From Camellia lanceoleosa (Eukaryota > Streptophyta > Magnoliopsida > Ericales > Theaceae), in the NCBI GenBank assembly GCA_025200525.1, contig CM045761.1, positions 138,944,223 through 139,008,222 on the forward strand: DNA of 64,000 nucleotides. The letters run 5' to 3'. Under the pieces are notes generated by a model. That model worked only from the letters and a program-made list of their open reading frames with translations. It was not told the DNA's origin and did no database searches. Below are positions 23,537-35,570 of the stretch, in pieces; position 1 is the first letter of the stretch, and each line of letters begins with the position of its first letter. Made by a program: the position numbers and the translations under genes.

Positions 23537-23780
23537 ATAATTGTGCCTTTATGTATTATGTGGCCGAGAAATTGTATAGAGATTTAGAAAAGTTCCATTT
23601 TCTTGGCACTAAGAACTAAACCATTATTTTTAATAATATGACAGAATTTGTATAAATGTTTGCTATGTTGGGACTCTAAATTGGAATAAATTAACACATC
23701 ATCAATATAGACAATTGTGAATGTCGTATATGGATTAACAATATCATTCATTATATTTTGAAATTTGAAAGGAGCATTCT
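23537..23780 (-). pseudogene. Inverted fragment of pararetrovirus reverse transcriptase
   Basis: On the minus strand this stretch reads through KNAPFKFQNIMNDI, VYIDDVLIYSNLE and HIIKNNGLVLSAKKM. It is closely similar to 20590-20830 of copy A but not identical. It is a third, inverted piece of the same virus family, truncated at both sides. Its left edge abuts AT-rich sequence after the small coiled-coil frame. Its right edge abuts the start of a Tekay-type LTR. Confidence 0.85.
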
Positions 23781-24560
23781 TATAACATTTTCGGTTTAGA
23801 CCCGACCCGTTTATTGTTTTGGATTCGGGATTCCTTGTCTTATTTGGTTGTTTATATCTTGATTCATCTTATTCTTGATTGAGTTTGGTTGTTTGGATAT
23901 CTTTATTGTGTTTGGAACAGGTCGGGAGTTTGTTTTTCAATAGAATTGTTGCCCAGATTTTGGTCTGTTCGCTCAAGAGATCCTTTGGTCACTCGAGTGG
24001 TCTTTAAGAACATCCAGTATATTTGCAGGTCTGCAAATATACTGGGAGTGCATTTTTTTCACTTGAGCGGCATTTCTTGCCCTTGAGCGATCTTGGCTTG
24101 AGTGTTCTTTCTTGTGCTCGAGCGGTTTTTGGGAACTCTTAGTACTTTTGCAAGCCTGCAAAAGTACTTGGAGGTGGTGTTCTTCACTTGAGCGGTCACT
24201 TTGTTCGCTCGAGCGGTCTCACTCATTGTGTCTAGTTGCTCGAGCGGTCTGTTTCGTAAAACTCACTTTTTGAGTCACTTTTTCATATATCTCTCTAAAC
24301 ATTTCAAAACCCTAAATTTAGACATTCTCTCTCTAAACTTATCTTCAACTTCCAAATACTCTCAATCTATTAATCTCTACACCCTAGTCCCTTTGATGTG
24401 GTGTGTGCCATTTGTGTGTGTGCGTGTATTGTGTAAAGTACTCGGGGTTGGTGTTCTTCTCTCTGTAAACTCATCTTCAATCTCCAAATACTCTCAATCT
24501 ATTAATTGCTCGAGCGGTCACCCTAGTCTCCACACCGTACTATATAAATGAAGCACCATT
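23781..24560 (+). mobile_element. Truncated Tekay-type LTR
   Basis: Starting TATAAC, the sequence aligns with the complement of the Tekay LTR at 30218-32255, for example GACCCGAC, then TTTGGAACAGGT, then CCCAGATTTTGGT. It shares the unusual repeated CTCGAGCG motif (about 24115-24260 and near 24507) and the TGTGTCTAGTTGCTCGAGCG stretch. An internal duplication repeats CTCCAAATACTCTCAATCT at about 24350 and 24484. It is only about a third of the LTR length, so it is a broken copy. Its right limit is approximate. Confidence 0.65.
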
Positions 24561-25604
24561 GGTACCACTTTACCTTTTCGTTTCATCATCACAAACAAAT
24601 GATTTTATCATCATTTAAAAGCCCAGTTGATGCAGTGTGGTTAGATAACAAGTCGATGGATCAATTTAATAGTTTCAATTAAATTCGACAATTTAGGAGA
24701 ATTTCCAAAGTTATTGGATCAGCACTGAAGGACCCATAATCGATCTGAAACAACCTAATTCCAAAACTTTTACATCATATGCTTTTTTATCAATTTTAAA
24801 TTACTTCATGATCATTAAGCGCTTAATCAACTGGGATTCAGTTAGATGAGACACAATCCTAACACTTTATTGGGATGTTAAAATTCGAGTATTAAACAAA
24901 CAACTACTTTTCACGTTACGGCCAATTTGTTGGTCAAGTGGTACCAATTGGCTTTCAATTTGTCAGGCCATCCTCATTATTATCTTGATGATCTAAGTCG
25001 GTTCATCAAAAGCAAGATGAACCAAATTTTTCTACTCATCTGACGTGTACTACAATTAACTTTCATGTCTACAATTGATTATATGTGAACGAAGTCTGAA
25101 TTTGATGCTTACTACAGTTATCTTCAAATTTATAATTTAAGCCCTTTCCATAAATTCCACTTTTTTATCCAAATCAACAAAAAATAAATGAATATTTAAA
25201 GAATAGTAATTTAGCAGAATTTCTCAATATAAGTTCTATTTTTTTCCTTTTGCAAATTTATTCTCACCATATTTTTGTCTAAATTCAGCAATTTCACACA
25301 TAAACCAAAGTTGTCAATCATGTTGACTCAATGGTTTGGAGCAATAGGTAAGTAAGATTTACTAAATAATTATACAAATAGAATAAAAGAAATTTGGAAC
25401 ATTAACATAAAAAATTCAAACAATTCACGGGGGTATTTAGAATTACTCTTGCATGGAGGTTTTTTTCTCACTGCCTCGAGGTTTATTTTTCTTCATATGT
25501 GGAGACTCATACACTTCTTGCGTGGAGGTTTTTTTTTTTTTTTTCTTTTTTTTTGTTTAATTCCTTTTGTGATCTATTTTATATTTCGATATATTTTATT
25601 AGAT
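24561..25604. other. Unassigned AT-rich spacer
   Basis: I see no open frame, RNA gene or clear transposon terminus here. There is a poly-T run near 25530-25555. The phrase TGGAGGTTTTTTTC recurs at about 25457 and 25525. The stretch ends where the duplicated flank starts (25605). Confidence 0.5.
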
Positions 25605-25942
25605 GACTTATTATTAAATGTGTAATATATAGAGTCATATAATTTTCTATAATAATAATAAAGATAAAAATAAAAACAAAAAACACACACACACAAAATT
25701 AGAATTACTCTTGTTGAGAATTGGCAATTGATTATTGCTATCAAGGTCTATTTTAGGAAGTAGGTTAAAAATTATTTTTTTTAAAAAAATTTTAAATTGT
25801 TTTTAAAAGAATATATATATAAAAAAAAGGAGGTGATATGACTTAAAAAAAATTAAAATACTAAAAAACTAATTTTTAATCAAATTTCTAAAATAGGCCC
25901 AAGACTCGTCAATTTGGACTAATAAACATTCATGCATGCATG

Positions 25943-26708
25943 ATTTTGATAACCGGACCGGACCGACCGGTTGAACCGTCGACCGGTCGGGATTTTGGTC
26001 CGGGTATATCCTCTAAACCGTTTGAAGTCAAAAATTTGCCTAATTAGAGAGAATCGGGAAAACCGGTCAACTCGGAGACGGTTCGCCAAGTCGATGAAAG
26101 TGAAAATTTTGAATTTTTTTTTTGATATTTTTCTAACTTTTTTGTTCTTTCTTTCTTTCTTTTCTTTCTTATTATATATTATATATAAGAAAATTTTAAT
26201 TGAAAACTCTCTTTTAAGGGGTCTCCTCTTGTGAGGAATCTTATTAAGAGTTTGAATTTGTTGTGAAAATCTCTCCCTATTTATAAGAAAAAAAAATTTC
26301 AAAAAAACTCAAGAAATTCATGTGGTATTTTAATCAAATTTATTGGAGGTAAACTTAAAATTTTAATATCTCTTTAAAATTTTTGTTGTTCTTTTAATCA
26401 AATTATTTGAATTAAAATCATATAGAGGGAATATTAAATATTTGATTTTCTCTTCTAAAATTAAAATTAATAATATTTTAAAATATATTATTATATTTTT
26501 TAATAAAAAATATTAAAAGAAATATTTAAGATAATTTAATATTTTTAATTTATAATTTTATTATTTATATTTTTATTTAAATATAATTTTAATATATTTA
26601 ATGCGTCACGATTCAATTCTAATTTAACCTGACAATTAAATCGGTGATTCGTTTACTCAATTCTTTCTTTTAATTCGCTTACTCATCTAATTTTTTAAAC
26701 ATTGCATC
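25943..26708. mobile_element. ~765-bp insertion rich in ACCGGT motifs, absent from copy A
   Basis: In arm A the phrase CATGCATGCATCACCGGG is continuous. Here CATGCATGCAT is followed by GATTTTGATAACCGGACC and the host sequence resumes at GTGCATCACCGGG. The left 170 bp is full of ACCGG/CCGGT motifs. The rest is AT-rich. A 9-10 bp target duplication of ATGCATGCA type is possible but degraded. It may be a MULE-like or other non-autonomous element; no transposase is seen. Confidence 0.55.
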
Positions 26709-26949
26709 CGTGCATCACCGGGTTCCAAAGTTTAGTTAGAATTTAACTCCGCACGCCTAAATAATACTTTTCCACGAAATGATTAAGTCACGAAATGATT
26801 AAGTCAACTATTGTAACACCAATGAGAGAATCAACGCTAATTGAATGTTGTCCGCCAAAAGTAACATCAATATGACTTTTTTAATTTGACCTTCCAATCA
26901 CATTCGAGTATTATTAGACTGCACATAAATAGACTGCACATAAATGAAA

Positions 26950-27412
26950 GTGTTCAGTGTGTTTGTTTTGAGTTTTTTTGAATTAAATTTTTTAAAAGTT
27001 AAATTTTTTAATTTTTGTGTTTTTTTTTTTAAATTTTTTTTTTCATTTTTAGTAGATATTTTTTAAATTTTAAATATTTTTTTTTACTTTTTAGATGTAC
27101 CTTACTTAGATATATCTAAAAAGTAAAAAATTTGAGAAAAAATATTTTAAAAAATTAATAAATACATAAACATATAAAAAATGTACTGAATTCTCGCATT
27201 TTTTTTTAAATATTTTGAGTATTTAGTGAATTTTTAAAAGGTTTTCTTCACAATTTTTTTTACATTTTAGATACATCTAAGTTAGATATGTCTAAAAATT
27301 AAAAAAATTGCTTAAAATATTAAAAAAAATCAGTAAAAACAAATAAAAATGAAAAATAAGAAAGTAGAATTTTCTGAAAAGTGTTTTTTGAAAATTGAAA
27401 CCAAGCATAGTG
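26950..27412. mobile_element. AT-rich MITE-like insertion
   Basis: The left end GTGTTTGTTTTGAGTTTTT is partly complementary to the right end TTGAAAATTGAAACCAAGCA. The centre has inverted copies of a GTACCTTACTTAGATATATC-like block (27105-27130 and 27265-27290). It is absent from the first arm. The family is unresolved and the ends are approximate. Confidence 0.45.
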
Positions 27413-27879
27413 ATTAGATTTAAGCGGTGTTTGACAAGTTGGATTCTAATTAATTTTTAACTAAAATTTATAAAAAGATAAAATAAATTAAAATATTTAA
27501 TAAGATAAAATGTCACATAAAATTCATAATCATTTTATTTTTTCTCTTATAAATATCATATTTAACTATAAAAAAAATTCAATCATCTTTCTAAATACAA
27601 AAATTTTAGCCTACTAAAATAGTCAAAATCTAAAATATCCTACTAAAATAGAAACTTTACAAAAAGCCACTTAGTCTCACAACATTAATTTAAACCATTT
27701 AAAGCTGATTAACATAATGTAAAAATTTCTTCACTTGATTAGAATTGATTTTATTTCTTCCCATTTAACTTTTGTGGCACCAAGTCGTAGAAGTCTGTAA
27801 GCCGTTAGGTTGTTCGGTAAGAGGCCGCTATTAACCATTTGAGCTTAGGCAAAACCACCTGTTGGCAGTTATAGTAATA

Positions 27880-28612
27880 ATGGCAAGATTATTTAAATCA
27901 TTCCCTAATCTAATCTCTGGAAGAAGTTCCTTAATGAAACCAATTATTATTAATCAAAGTGATTTAGAGATAAAAAAAAAGCGTCTTAAGAATTGGAAAC
28001 TGCCTACTATAGATATCGACTGCTTATATGATAAGAAATTTGAAATCAAACAAACTTACAAGATCAAAACAGTTGAACAAATTCTACATGTTACACAAGA
28101 TAATCAAAATTTTCAATTACTTGACCGTGACACCATTCTTAAATTCCAGAAAAAAAATTCAATTTTTTACATCTAGGTCTTGTCCAAGTAGGCATCAAAC
28201 CAATGACACAAATGCATTTTATGTACTCTTCGAGATATGCGACATCATGATTATGATGATTCATTGTTAGGTGTTATCAAATCCAATCTTGCTCATGGAC
28301 CTATTTACTTTGAATGTTTCTCCAATTTCGAAATATCATTAATAGTTCCCACTATTCTCAAGACTCTTACTCTTAACACCTAAACCAAACGATACAAAAT
28401 GGACTCTCCATCTTTCAATCACTACGGTTTGTTATTGTGTTTATCTCAAAGCTATGACCACTTCTTGCCTTGGCTTTAATATATTGCTCCAAACCCTAAA
28501 CAATCCACTATCTTATTTCATGCTCACCAAGAGAATGTTGAGGTTATGGTTCCTCAAGTTATAACTTGGGAAGAAGTTTCACGAGCTGATGCGGATGACG
28601 ACGAAGATACAT
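27880..28612 (+). pseudogene. Caulimovirid movement protein remnant, copy B
   Basis: This is the counterpart of the copy-A movement protein. The start ATG at 27880 is followed by an open stretch to 28176 (MARLFKSFPNLISG and onward to LLDRDTILKFQ). A run of eight A at about 28153 shifts the frame just before the LGLVQVGIKPMT motif. The GVIKSNLAHGPIYFE-type motif is recognisable near 28270. Comparison with copy A shows different stops in the two copies. The N-terminal half is therefore better kept here, and the C-terminal half in copy A. Confidence 0.8.
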
Positions 28613-29754
28613 AGATAATTCCTAACGTCGTCCCAGCTCTTGCTTCTCAACCCTAGACTAATCCAAATACTATTCTCCAAAATCCAAATGGATCAGTCAT
28701 ACTGCATTTCCAATGATCCAGATTAATTCGTACCCAATCACAAACCTCTTCACAACCACCTTCCACAAGATATCATACTCCCACACAAACTCCTCAACAC
28801 CCTCCTCACCACTCCATTGACATACCTTTACATTCTACCCGTCGATAACCTAACCAAATTCCACATACAAACTATGCAGATTTTAGTCGCTTTCCTCAAG
28901 ATATAGACTTTGACATCGATTGCTTATCAATCAACGTTATTCAAAATGATTTCACGATTAATCATGACTTACTCTCAAAAGAATACAATGCTCCTTATAA
29001 TTCTCATAATAGACTTTATTTTAAAAGAAACGATACTATTGCTCAATAACAAATAATTCGATTTGAATATTTTCTCACTTTACAAGAATTAAAAGAACAT
29101 ATACCTTTCTTCCATTGGAATTTCCACCAGTACTGTCCCCATCACCATTTAACAGTTCCCCAAAAACTCTTATCGGCTTATTTCAATGTCATCCAGAAAA
29201 ACTGGCCTGTCCTTAGTGGTGAACCCATCCAATCTTCGTGGTGCTGGTTTCTCTTTTTATGCTAAGCCTTGTAACCGACCTCCTATGGACGATACCCAAT
29301 CCTCTAAAACAACCCCTTCAACCAGTTATGACATTGGCCAAGTATATGAACAGTTAAATTACACAAATATACATCTCCAAACGATTGGTGAACAAACTAC
29401 TCGAATTGAAGAACAAGTTGACAACTTTATCTCTCTATTCCTCCAAATCAAGGCAAACAACCTTCTCTAATCCGAAACCTACCATATCCGGCTTACTCTT
29501 TTACCAGTCCTTTAGATGAGTTATTAGCATAATTAAATGAAAAGACACACTTATCAAAGTCCTCAATGACAATGAACCAATCCATTATCCTACCATTGAT
29601 ACCTCTAATCCTTTCACTTCCAAATGAGAAGGCAAAGGGCCAACTGCCAATAGTAGACCCATCAATGTCCTCTAAGACGACACAATGTCACAAAATCTAT
29701 ATGAACAATTCACGTCCAATACTCCAACCGAAGTACAAGAAACATCAATGATTT
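28613..29754 (+). pseudogene. Pararetrovirus linker and N-terminal coat-protein region, copy B
   Basis: Collinear with 2769-3924 of copy A and uninterrupted by the CACTA element. A Q/S/T/P-rich linker is followed by a D/I/N-rich part and a segment reading FNVIQKNWPVLSGEP near 29185. An open stretch at 29186-29470 in another frame ends with a coiled-coil-like HLQTIGEQTTRIEEQVD. Bases 29740-29760 give the empty CACTA site. Frameshifts are common. Confidence 0.65.
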
Positions 29755-30217
29755 TTGCCTAACCACCAATCCGAAATTATTTTCCTTGTCCTACTCTAAT
29801 TGACCTCCTATTAGAAGAACAACATTTTGATACTCGTTTTTCTTATTTCGGAACTGATTTTTGAGAATGGAATATTGATGACAAATCTAATTATCAGATC
29901 CTTAATCTCGGTCAGCATATGGTAATGGCTGCTAATGCTACTCTTGCAAAACATCCCCCCAATAATAATGACAGCACTATCGGTAGAATGCTTATTTCTA
30001 GATTTTCTAGCCAACTAAAAGGATGGTGGGACAATTACCTCACCCAAGATCAACGTCAAGTAATTTTAACTGCCGTTAAACGTGATCCAAATGATACTCC
30101 CATCCTAGATCCCACCACTCAACAACCAATTAGTGATGTAGTCACCACTTTTATCATTGCAATAACGAAACATTTTATCAGCCATACTCAAATTGTTCTT
30201 GAAAGATCCAAAGAACT
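29755..30217 (+). pseudogene. Coat protein remnant, copy B, part 1
   Basis: This matches 17850-18285 of copy A. It keeps GQHMVMAANATLAKHPP and LKGWWDNYLTQDQRQ within an open stretch (29919-30217). It is cut at GATCCAAAGAACT by the Tekay element; the GAACT is duplicated at 59266-59270, where the coat protein continues. The LTQDQ here is intact where copy A has a stop. Confidence 0.8.
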
Positions 30218-32255
30218 TGTAACGGCTCCAAAATAATACAAATAATCCAACTCATAAGAGAAATGACCATAATAGAATCAGTATACTTTCATTCATCAGA
30301 GTTCATATTACAAAAGATAATACATGCAATACACATTCATAAATGTTCATCCTGAATCTATAACATGTAACACCAGTTAATAACAGCAAAATAAATGCTC
30401 TACCGGCTTACATCTTTCCAAGACATTACTTGGTTACAACAAAAGAGAGTCATAAGCTCTGTACATATAAAGCCCTTGGCTTGAATAAACATTTAAACAC
30501 TCAAACAACAAAATAGAGCCTCCAACTCCTATGTCCTCCCGGGCTACGTCCTTGGAGGAAGCACGTCACCGGTACCTAAAAATAGTTTCCCAAGTAGGGT
30601 GAGCCAAAGCCCAGTAAAAACAGTCTATCACAGTATATGAGGTTTAACTAAGTTATAAGTGTTAGAGGTACATTCAATATTTATGACAAACGCACATGTT
30701 TTACATGACTACACGGTATCGATATTCACATCTCTATTTATTCCTATTTATTCATTTCAAGTTAATTCACTTCACTTCAATTCATAGGCCAATTTTACAA
30801 TTCTCCAAATAACCCAATTGAGACTACATCTCAGTGGTTCTCAATTAACGTAACTCATACAAACACTTCAATCTTGCCATTTTATAGAAATTTCGTCCGC
30901 GGGATCGGCACCCATGTATACATATGATTTCGGGACTTTTACCCTGGACACTCCGGCCAATTTAATTTTAATGGAGTCCATTCCCTATCTCCTCCCAAAA
31001 CATGGAGTACATCCCATTTTTTCTCCCAAAATGTTATACATATACAATGTATTTAAAAGTACCGTCATATTCAATGACACAATTAAATGATTAGTTGCAA
31101 TTCACCTATTCCCCTGCAATTTCTACAACAATCACAACTATCCTCCACCAATAGCCCAATACAGATATTTCTAAACAGATATACAACCTTTATAACAGAT
31201 AATTCATCACATTTCCATAGGTGAGTGATTAAACAAATCCAACTACAATATTCGTTCATACATCCTCCCAATTTCACATTTCTAATACCAATTCCATTAT
31301 TTATACAAAATAATTATTCCTGACATTTTAGGGAAAAACTTTCCATTTTTCCAAAAATTGATCCAAAAGTCAAAACCAACTATTTTAACACAAGATAATC
31401 TCATATCCAAACCCCATGATCAATTATATAACACCACATAGAAACCCCTCTTTTTAAACTTGAATCCAAATCCTAGGTTTACTCAAATACTCCCAAAATT
31501 TCACCATTTATACATAACAACAAATAACTAGGTTAAAGATCATATTAAGGTGTAGAATATCCCTACCTCAAGAGTAGATGTCCATAGGAGAAGTGGAGAA
31601 ACCTCAAAGATGCCCAAACTTGACTTTATTTGGATCAAATGGAAGCCCACGTGATGTTTTATCTTTTTATCAAAGGGAATAGGGTAGAGAGACCCTTAGA
31701 TCCTAGGGGATTTGTAGAGAGAAGTCAAATTTCAGAGAGAGAAGGAGCTGATCTAGGGTTTTTGAGTAAAAAGATACCAAAAAGTGATGTAAAAATGAGT
31801 TGCTGCGAACTGATATAAGTGAGGCTTGTTCGAGCGAAAAAGTTGTCGCTCGAGCGACTAGACACAATAAGTGTCCTCGCTTGAGCGCAAGAAGTGTCAC
31901 TCGAGCACAAAATACGAATTCCCAGAAGTTTTGCAGACAAAAGACCGTCGCTTGAGTGCAAGAGTTCTCGCTCAAGCGAACAACAATACCCTCCTAGAAT
32001 CACTGCAGGCCTGAGAAAATACTGGAAGATCACAAAGCTCACTCCAGTGCAAGATTCTTTGCTCGAGCGAAGAAACCAAAATCTAGGCAACATTAATCTA
32101 GACCAACTAGCAACCAACCTATTCCAAACATGCCCAAAACATTGCAATACTCAAACTCAAAGAGTGGAAGGAAAAAAGACATGGATAACAATATTAAACC
32201 ATGAAACCCGAGTCCGGGATACAACAATAGTCGGGTCAAAATCGAGATCGCTATA
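30218..32255 (-). repeat. Tekay 3' LTR (left)
   Basis: In element orientation it starts TATAGCGATCTC and ends CGTTACA. It matches the right LTR (37736-38500 joined to 58004-59265) along its length. The segment 31828-32075 is dense in CGCTCGAGCGA-type motifs. Confidence 0.92.
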
Positions 32256-32270
32256 ACCTTCCCCCTTAAA
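32256..32270 (-). promoter_or_regulatory. Tekay polypurine tract
   Basis: On the minus strand the sequence TTTAAGGGGGAAGGT lies directly before the 3' LTR start. This is the expected place and composition for the plus-strand DNA primer. Confidence 0.85.
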
Positions 32271-32659
32271 TAATTTCATCCCCGAAATTTTAAATCATGT
32301 TTCAAAGTCATATTTAGCCAATTTCCAAAATGATTACAAATCAATTCTCAGCACCATGATCCACATACCGGTCATTCAATCCCTCTACATGATGAACAAA
32401 TTCACAATATACATCTCAACATATATTACCAATATGCATCTCCTGTAGTTTTAAACCAATTTCAATACGTATATCTCATATTTCCAAAACACATTCAATG
32501 TTTATGATCAATTCGCATTTCCAAACTTAAACAACATATACAATGTTCATATTAAGCTTGTGTTTCTGAAACATATTCAACATATACAAAGTTCTCATAA
32601 TTCAAAACATATACAATGTCTTTATAGTTCATGAACAAAACTAAAATCTCAACATATGC

Positions 32660-33097
32660 TCAAACATCAACAAATAAGTCCGGATATTTCTCACGGGCTT
32701 TCGATTCACGCTCCCAAGTTGCTTCATCAACCCCGTGATGTTTCCACAACACTTTGACTAAGGGAATTGTCTTGCTATGCAAGACTTGGTCCCGTCTATC
32801 CAAGACTCTCACTGGTCTCTCCTCATATGAGGTATCCTTATCTATCTCTAAGTCGGTCCAGTCCAACACGTGCGATGGATCCAGTTCATACTTCCGAAGC
32901 ATACTAATATCAAACACGTCATGCACTCCGGAAAGATGTGGCGACAACGCCAAACGGTATGTAACCTCCCCAATCCGCTCAAGGATCTCAAAAGGGCCAA
33001 TAAACCGAGGGGATAACTTCCCACTCTTCCCAAATCTCATAAGACCCCGCCTAGGTGATATCTTCAAAAAGACATGATCTCCCATCTCAAAAGACAA
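32660..33097 (-). pseudogene. Tekay integrase C-terminus with chromodomain-like tail
   Basis: An open minus-strand stretch of 145 codons. It begins with the conserved integrase C-terminal block (FEMGDHVFLKISPRRGLMRF, then GKLSPRFIGPFEILERIGEV). It ends with VKVLWKHHGVDEATWERESK, the degenerate chromodomain-type tail typical of Tekay/Del elements, which is thought to guide integration into heterochromatin. It is the best-kept part of pol here and finishes with a normal stop before non-coding sequence and the polypurine tract. Confidence 0.88.
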
Positions 33098-33990
33098 AGG
33101 TCTCCTCCTACGGTCGGCATAGCTTTTCTGACGACTCTAAGCCGTAACCAACCTCTTACGAATAAGTGCCACTTTTTCTGTCGTTTCCTGAATCAACTAT
33201 GGGCCCAACAAAGGTGCATCACCCACCTCAGCCCAACACATTGGAAATCTACACGGTCAGCCATACAAGGCCTCAAATGGTGCTGACTAAAAGCTATTGT
33301 TATAGGCAAACTCCAATAAGGGTAAGTGTTTCTCCCATGACCTCTTAAAATCAAGGACACAACCTCGAAGCATATCCTTAAGGATTTGGATGGTACACTT
33401 GGACTGCCCATCAGTCTGAGAGTGATATGCGGTGCTAAAGGTCAATTTAGTGCCCAAGGCACTCTGCAAGCTCTGCCACAACTGAGCTGTGAAATGCAGA
33501 TCTTTATTCGAAACAATCATCACAGGGAGATAGTCTACTGAATCTTTATGTGAAATGCAGATCTTCATGCAACCACACTATGTTCCTAATAGAAAGATCA
33601 GCAAGATAGTCTACTGAATCGTTTACCTGCATAGCTATAAAGTGCGCCGACTTAGTCAACTGGTCAACTACCACCCAAATGGCATCACTACCCTGTTGAG
33701 TCCTCGGAAGGCCCACAACAAAATCCATCGTGACATGCTCCCACTTCCATTCAGCTATAGGCAAGGGTTGAAACAAACCCGTTGGCCTCTGATGCTCAAC
33801 CTTTACTTGTTGACAAGTAAGGCACTTCGATACAAACACAGCTATATCCTTCTTCACACCCCTCCACCAAAACTGGTGACTAAGATCATGATACATTTTT
33901 GTGCCTCCTGGATGCACCGCAAGGCGCGAATGATAAAACTCTCAGAGTACTTCCTCTCGGCAAGATTCCAGCACGAACAAGTGGTCATGG
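33098..33990 (-). pseudogene. Tekay integrase core, broken
   Basis: A zinc-binding start (HSRLAVHPGGTKMYHDL, then CLTCQQVK) precedes the core with MDFVVGLPRTQQG. The later block reads TAYHSQTDGQSKCTIQ, where functional elements have glutamate after DGQS; the catalytic glutamate is lysine here. A ~70-bp stretch with CAGATCTT and ATAGTCTACTGAATC is partly duplicated (about 33495-33560 and 33556-33620) and breaks the middle of the domain. Further stops precede the C-terminal block. Confidence 0.85.
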
Positions 33991-34640
33991 TATCTTACAC
34001 TCTGGTCACCATACACGGTCAAGCCCTTCTTTACCTTCCCATTGGAGATCTTCTCCCAGAGGGATTCTACCTCAAGGTCACCCTTTTGCACTTCTGACAC
34101 TCGATTCACAAGTGTAGGTTGTGCAACCATTGAAAATAAGGCTGCAAACTCAACAGACTCACCCAAACGCAAGTCAAACTCACCAAGAGTACCCAACATT
34201 TCCCATTCCCGGATGGCGATACTAGCTACACTGCTAATCGACTTCCTACTGAAGGCGTCAGCCACAACAGTGGCTTTCCCTGGATGATAATGCAACTCGA
34301 AATCATAATCCTCTATGAACTTCATCCACCTTCTCTGTCTGAAATTTAGATCCTTCTGTGTAAATAGGTATTTCAGACTCTTATGATCGGAAAACACCTC
34401 AAATTTCTCTCCATACAGATAATGCCTCCAAATCTTCAAGGCAAAAATCACCGTTGCTAACTCTAAATCGTTAGTAGGGTAATTACTCTCATGAGTTTTC
34501 AACTGCCGCGAACCATAGGTTACTGCCTTCCCATCTTGCATCAAGACACAACACAAACCTTCTCGTGAAGCATCACAATATACTGAATAGCCCAAACCCC
34601 TCTCCGGAATAATCAAGACTGGAGCAGTGGTAAGTCTAAC
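33960..34640 (-). pseudogene. Tekay RNase H
   Basis: An open minus-strand region of over 220 codons. It carries [34 protein letters not shown], the E of [28 protein letters not shown] and ADAFSRKS, all hallmarks of Ty3/gypsy RNase H. It removes the RNA strand during reverse transcription in a live element. It continues into the spacer before integrase. This domain has no internal stop. Confidence 0.9.
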
Positions 34641-34649
34641 CTTAAGTTC

Positions 34650-35570
34650 TTAGAGTGACTTCTCACAAGTCTCACTCCACACAAATTTGTTCCCTTTCCT
34701 CGTCAATCTAGTCAAAGGTGAGGCTAGCTTAGAGAAACCCTTCACAAACCGACGGTAATACCTGGCTAACCCCAAGAAACTATGGATCTCGAAAGCATTC
34801 TTTGGTTGTACCCAATCTTGCACTGCCTCTATCTTGGATGAATCTACAGTCACCCTTTCCCTGGACGCCACATGGCCTAAGAACTTAACCTCTTTCAGCT
34901 AGAATTCACAATTCCCAAACTTAGCATATAGCTTATGGACTCTAAGCAACTCAAGCACCACTCGCAAGTGTTCTTTGTGCTCCTCCTCAGAGGGTGAGTA
35001 AATCAAGATGTCATCCATGAAGACGACCACAAAATGGTCTAAGAACTCTCAGAAGATTCAGTTCATCAAATCCATAAACATAGCCAGGGCATTGGTTAGC
35101 CCAAAAGGCATCACTAAAAACTCATAATGGCCATACCGCATACGGAATGCCGTCTTCGGGATATCTTCCTCCCTTACTCTCAACTGATGATAACCCGATC
35201 TCAGGTCTATTTTAGAGAAACAAGAAGACCCTTTCAACTGATTAAACATGTCATCTATATAAGGCATTAGGTACTTGCTCTTAACAGTTACCCGGTTCAA
35301 CTTTCAGTAATCAATATAAAATCACAACGCTCTATCTTTCTTTTTGGAAAAAAGAGCCGATGTTCCCCAAGGCGAAATACTAGGGCGAATAAAACCCTTG
35401 TCTAATAGTTCCTGGAGTTGAATCTTCAACTCACTCAACTTAGCTGGTGCAAACCGATATGGTGCCATAGAAATCGGTGCCGTGCCAGGCACTAAATCAA
35501 TAGAGAACTCGATCTCTCAATGAGGTGGTAAACTAGTAAGGTCCTTGGGAAAGACATCGGGATATTCACA
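34650..35570 (-). pseudogene. Tekay reverse transcriptase, several stops
   Basis: RT blocks in order are [34 protein letters not shown], catalytic [14 protein letters not shown] and [19 protein letters not shown]. In-frame stops occur where relatives have arginine (MN-R-IF-R-EF, both CGA to TGA) and tryptophan (EF-W-LKEV, TGG to TAG). Such C-to-T/G-to-A changes fit decay of methylated cytosines. The active-site box has F-M-D-D rather than the common F-I-D-D. Confidence 0.9.

Larger units (their letters stand above)
25605..27690. other. Second arm of the duplicated flank (copy B side)
   Basis: It repeats bases 1-530 and adjoining sequence of the first arm with small differences, starting GACTTATTATTAAATGTG against GACATATTATTAAATGTG. 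It has two insertions the first arm lacks (25943-26708 and about 26950-27412), and it has only one unit of the local triplication seen at 490-1254. The GC-richer tract at 1480-1640 of arm A is missing. A TTTC-type microsatellite lies near 26145-26170. No genes are seen. Confidence 0.7.
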
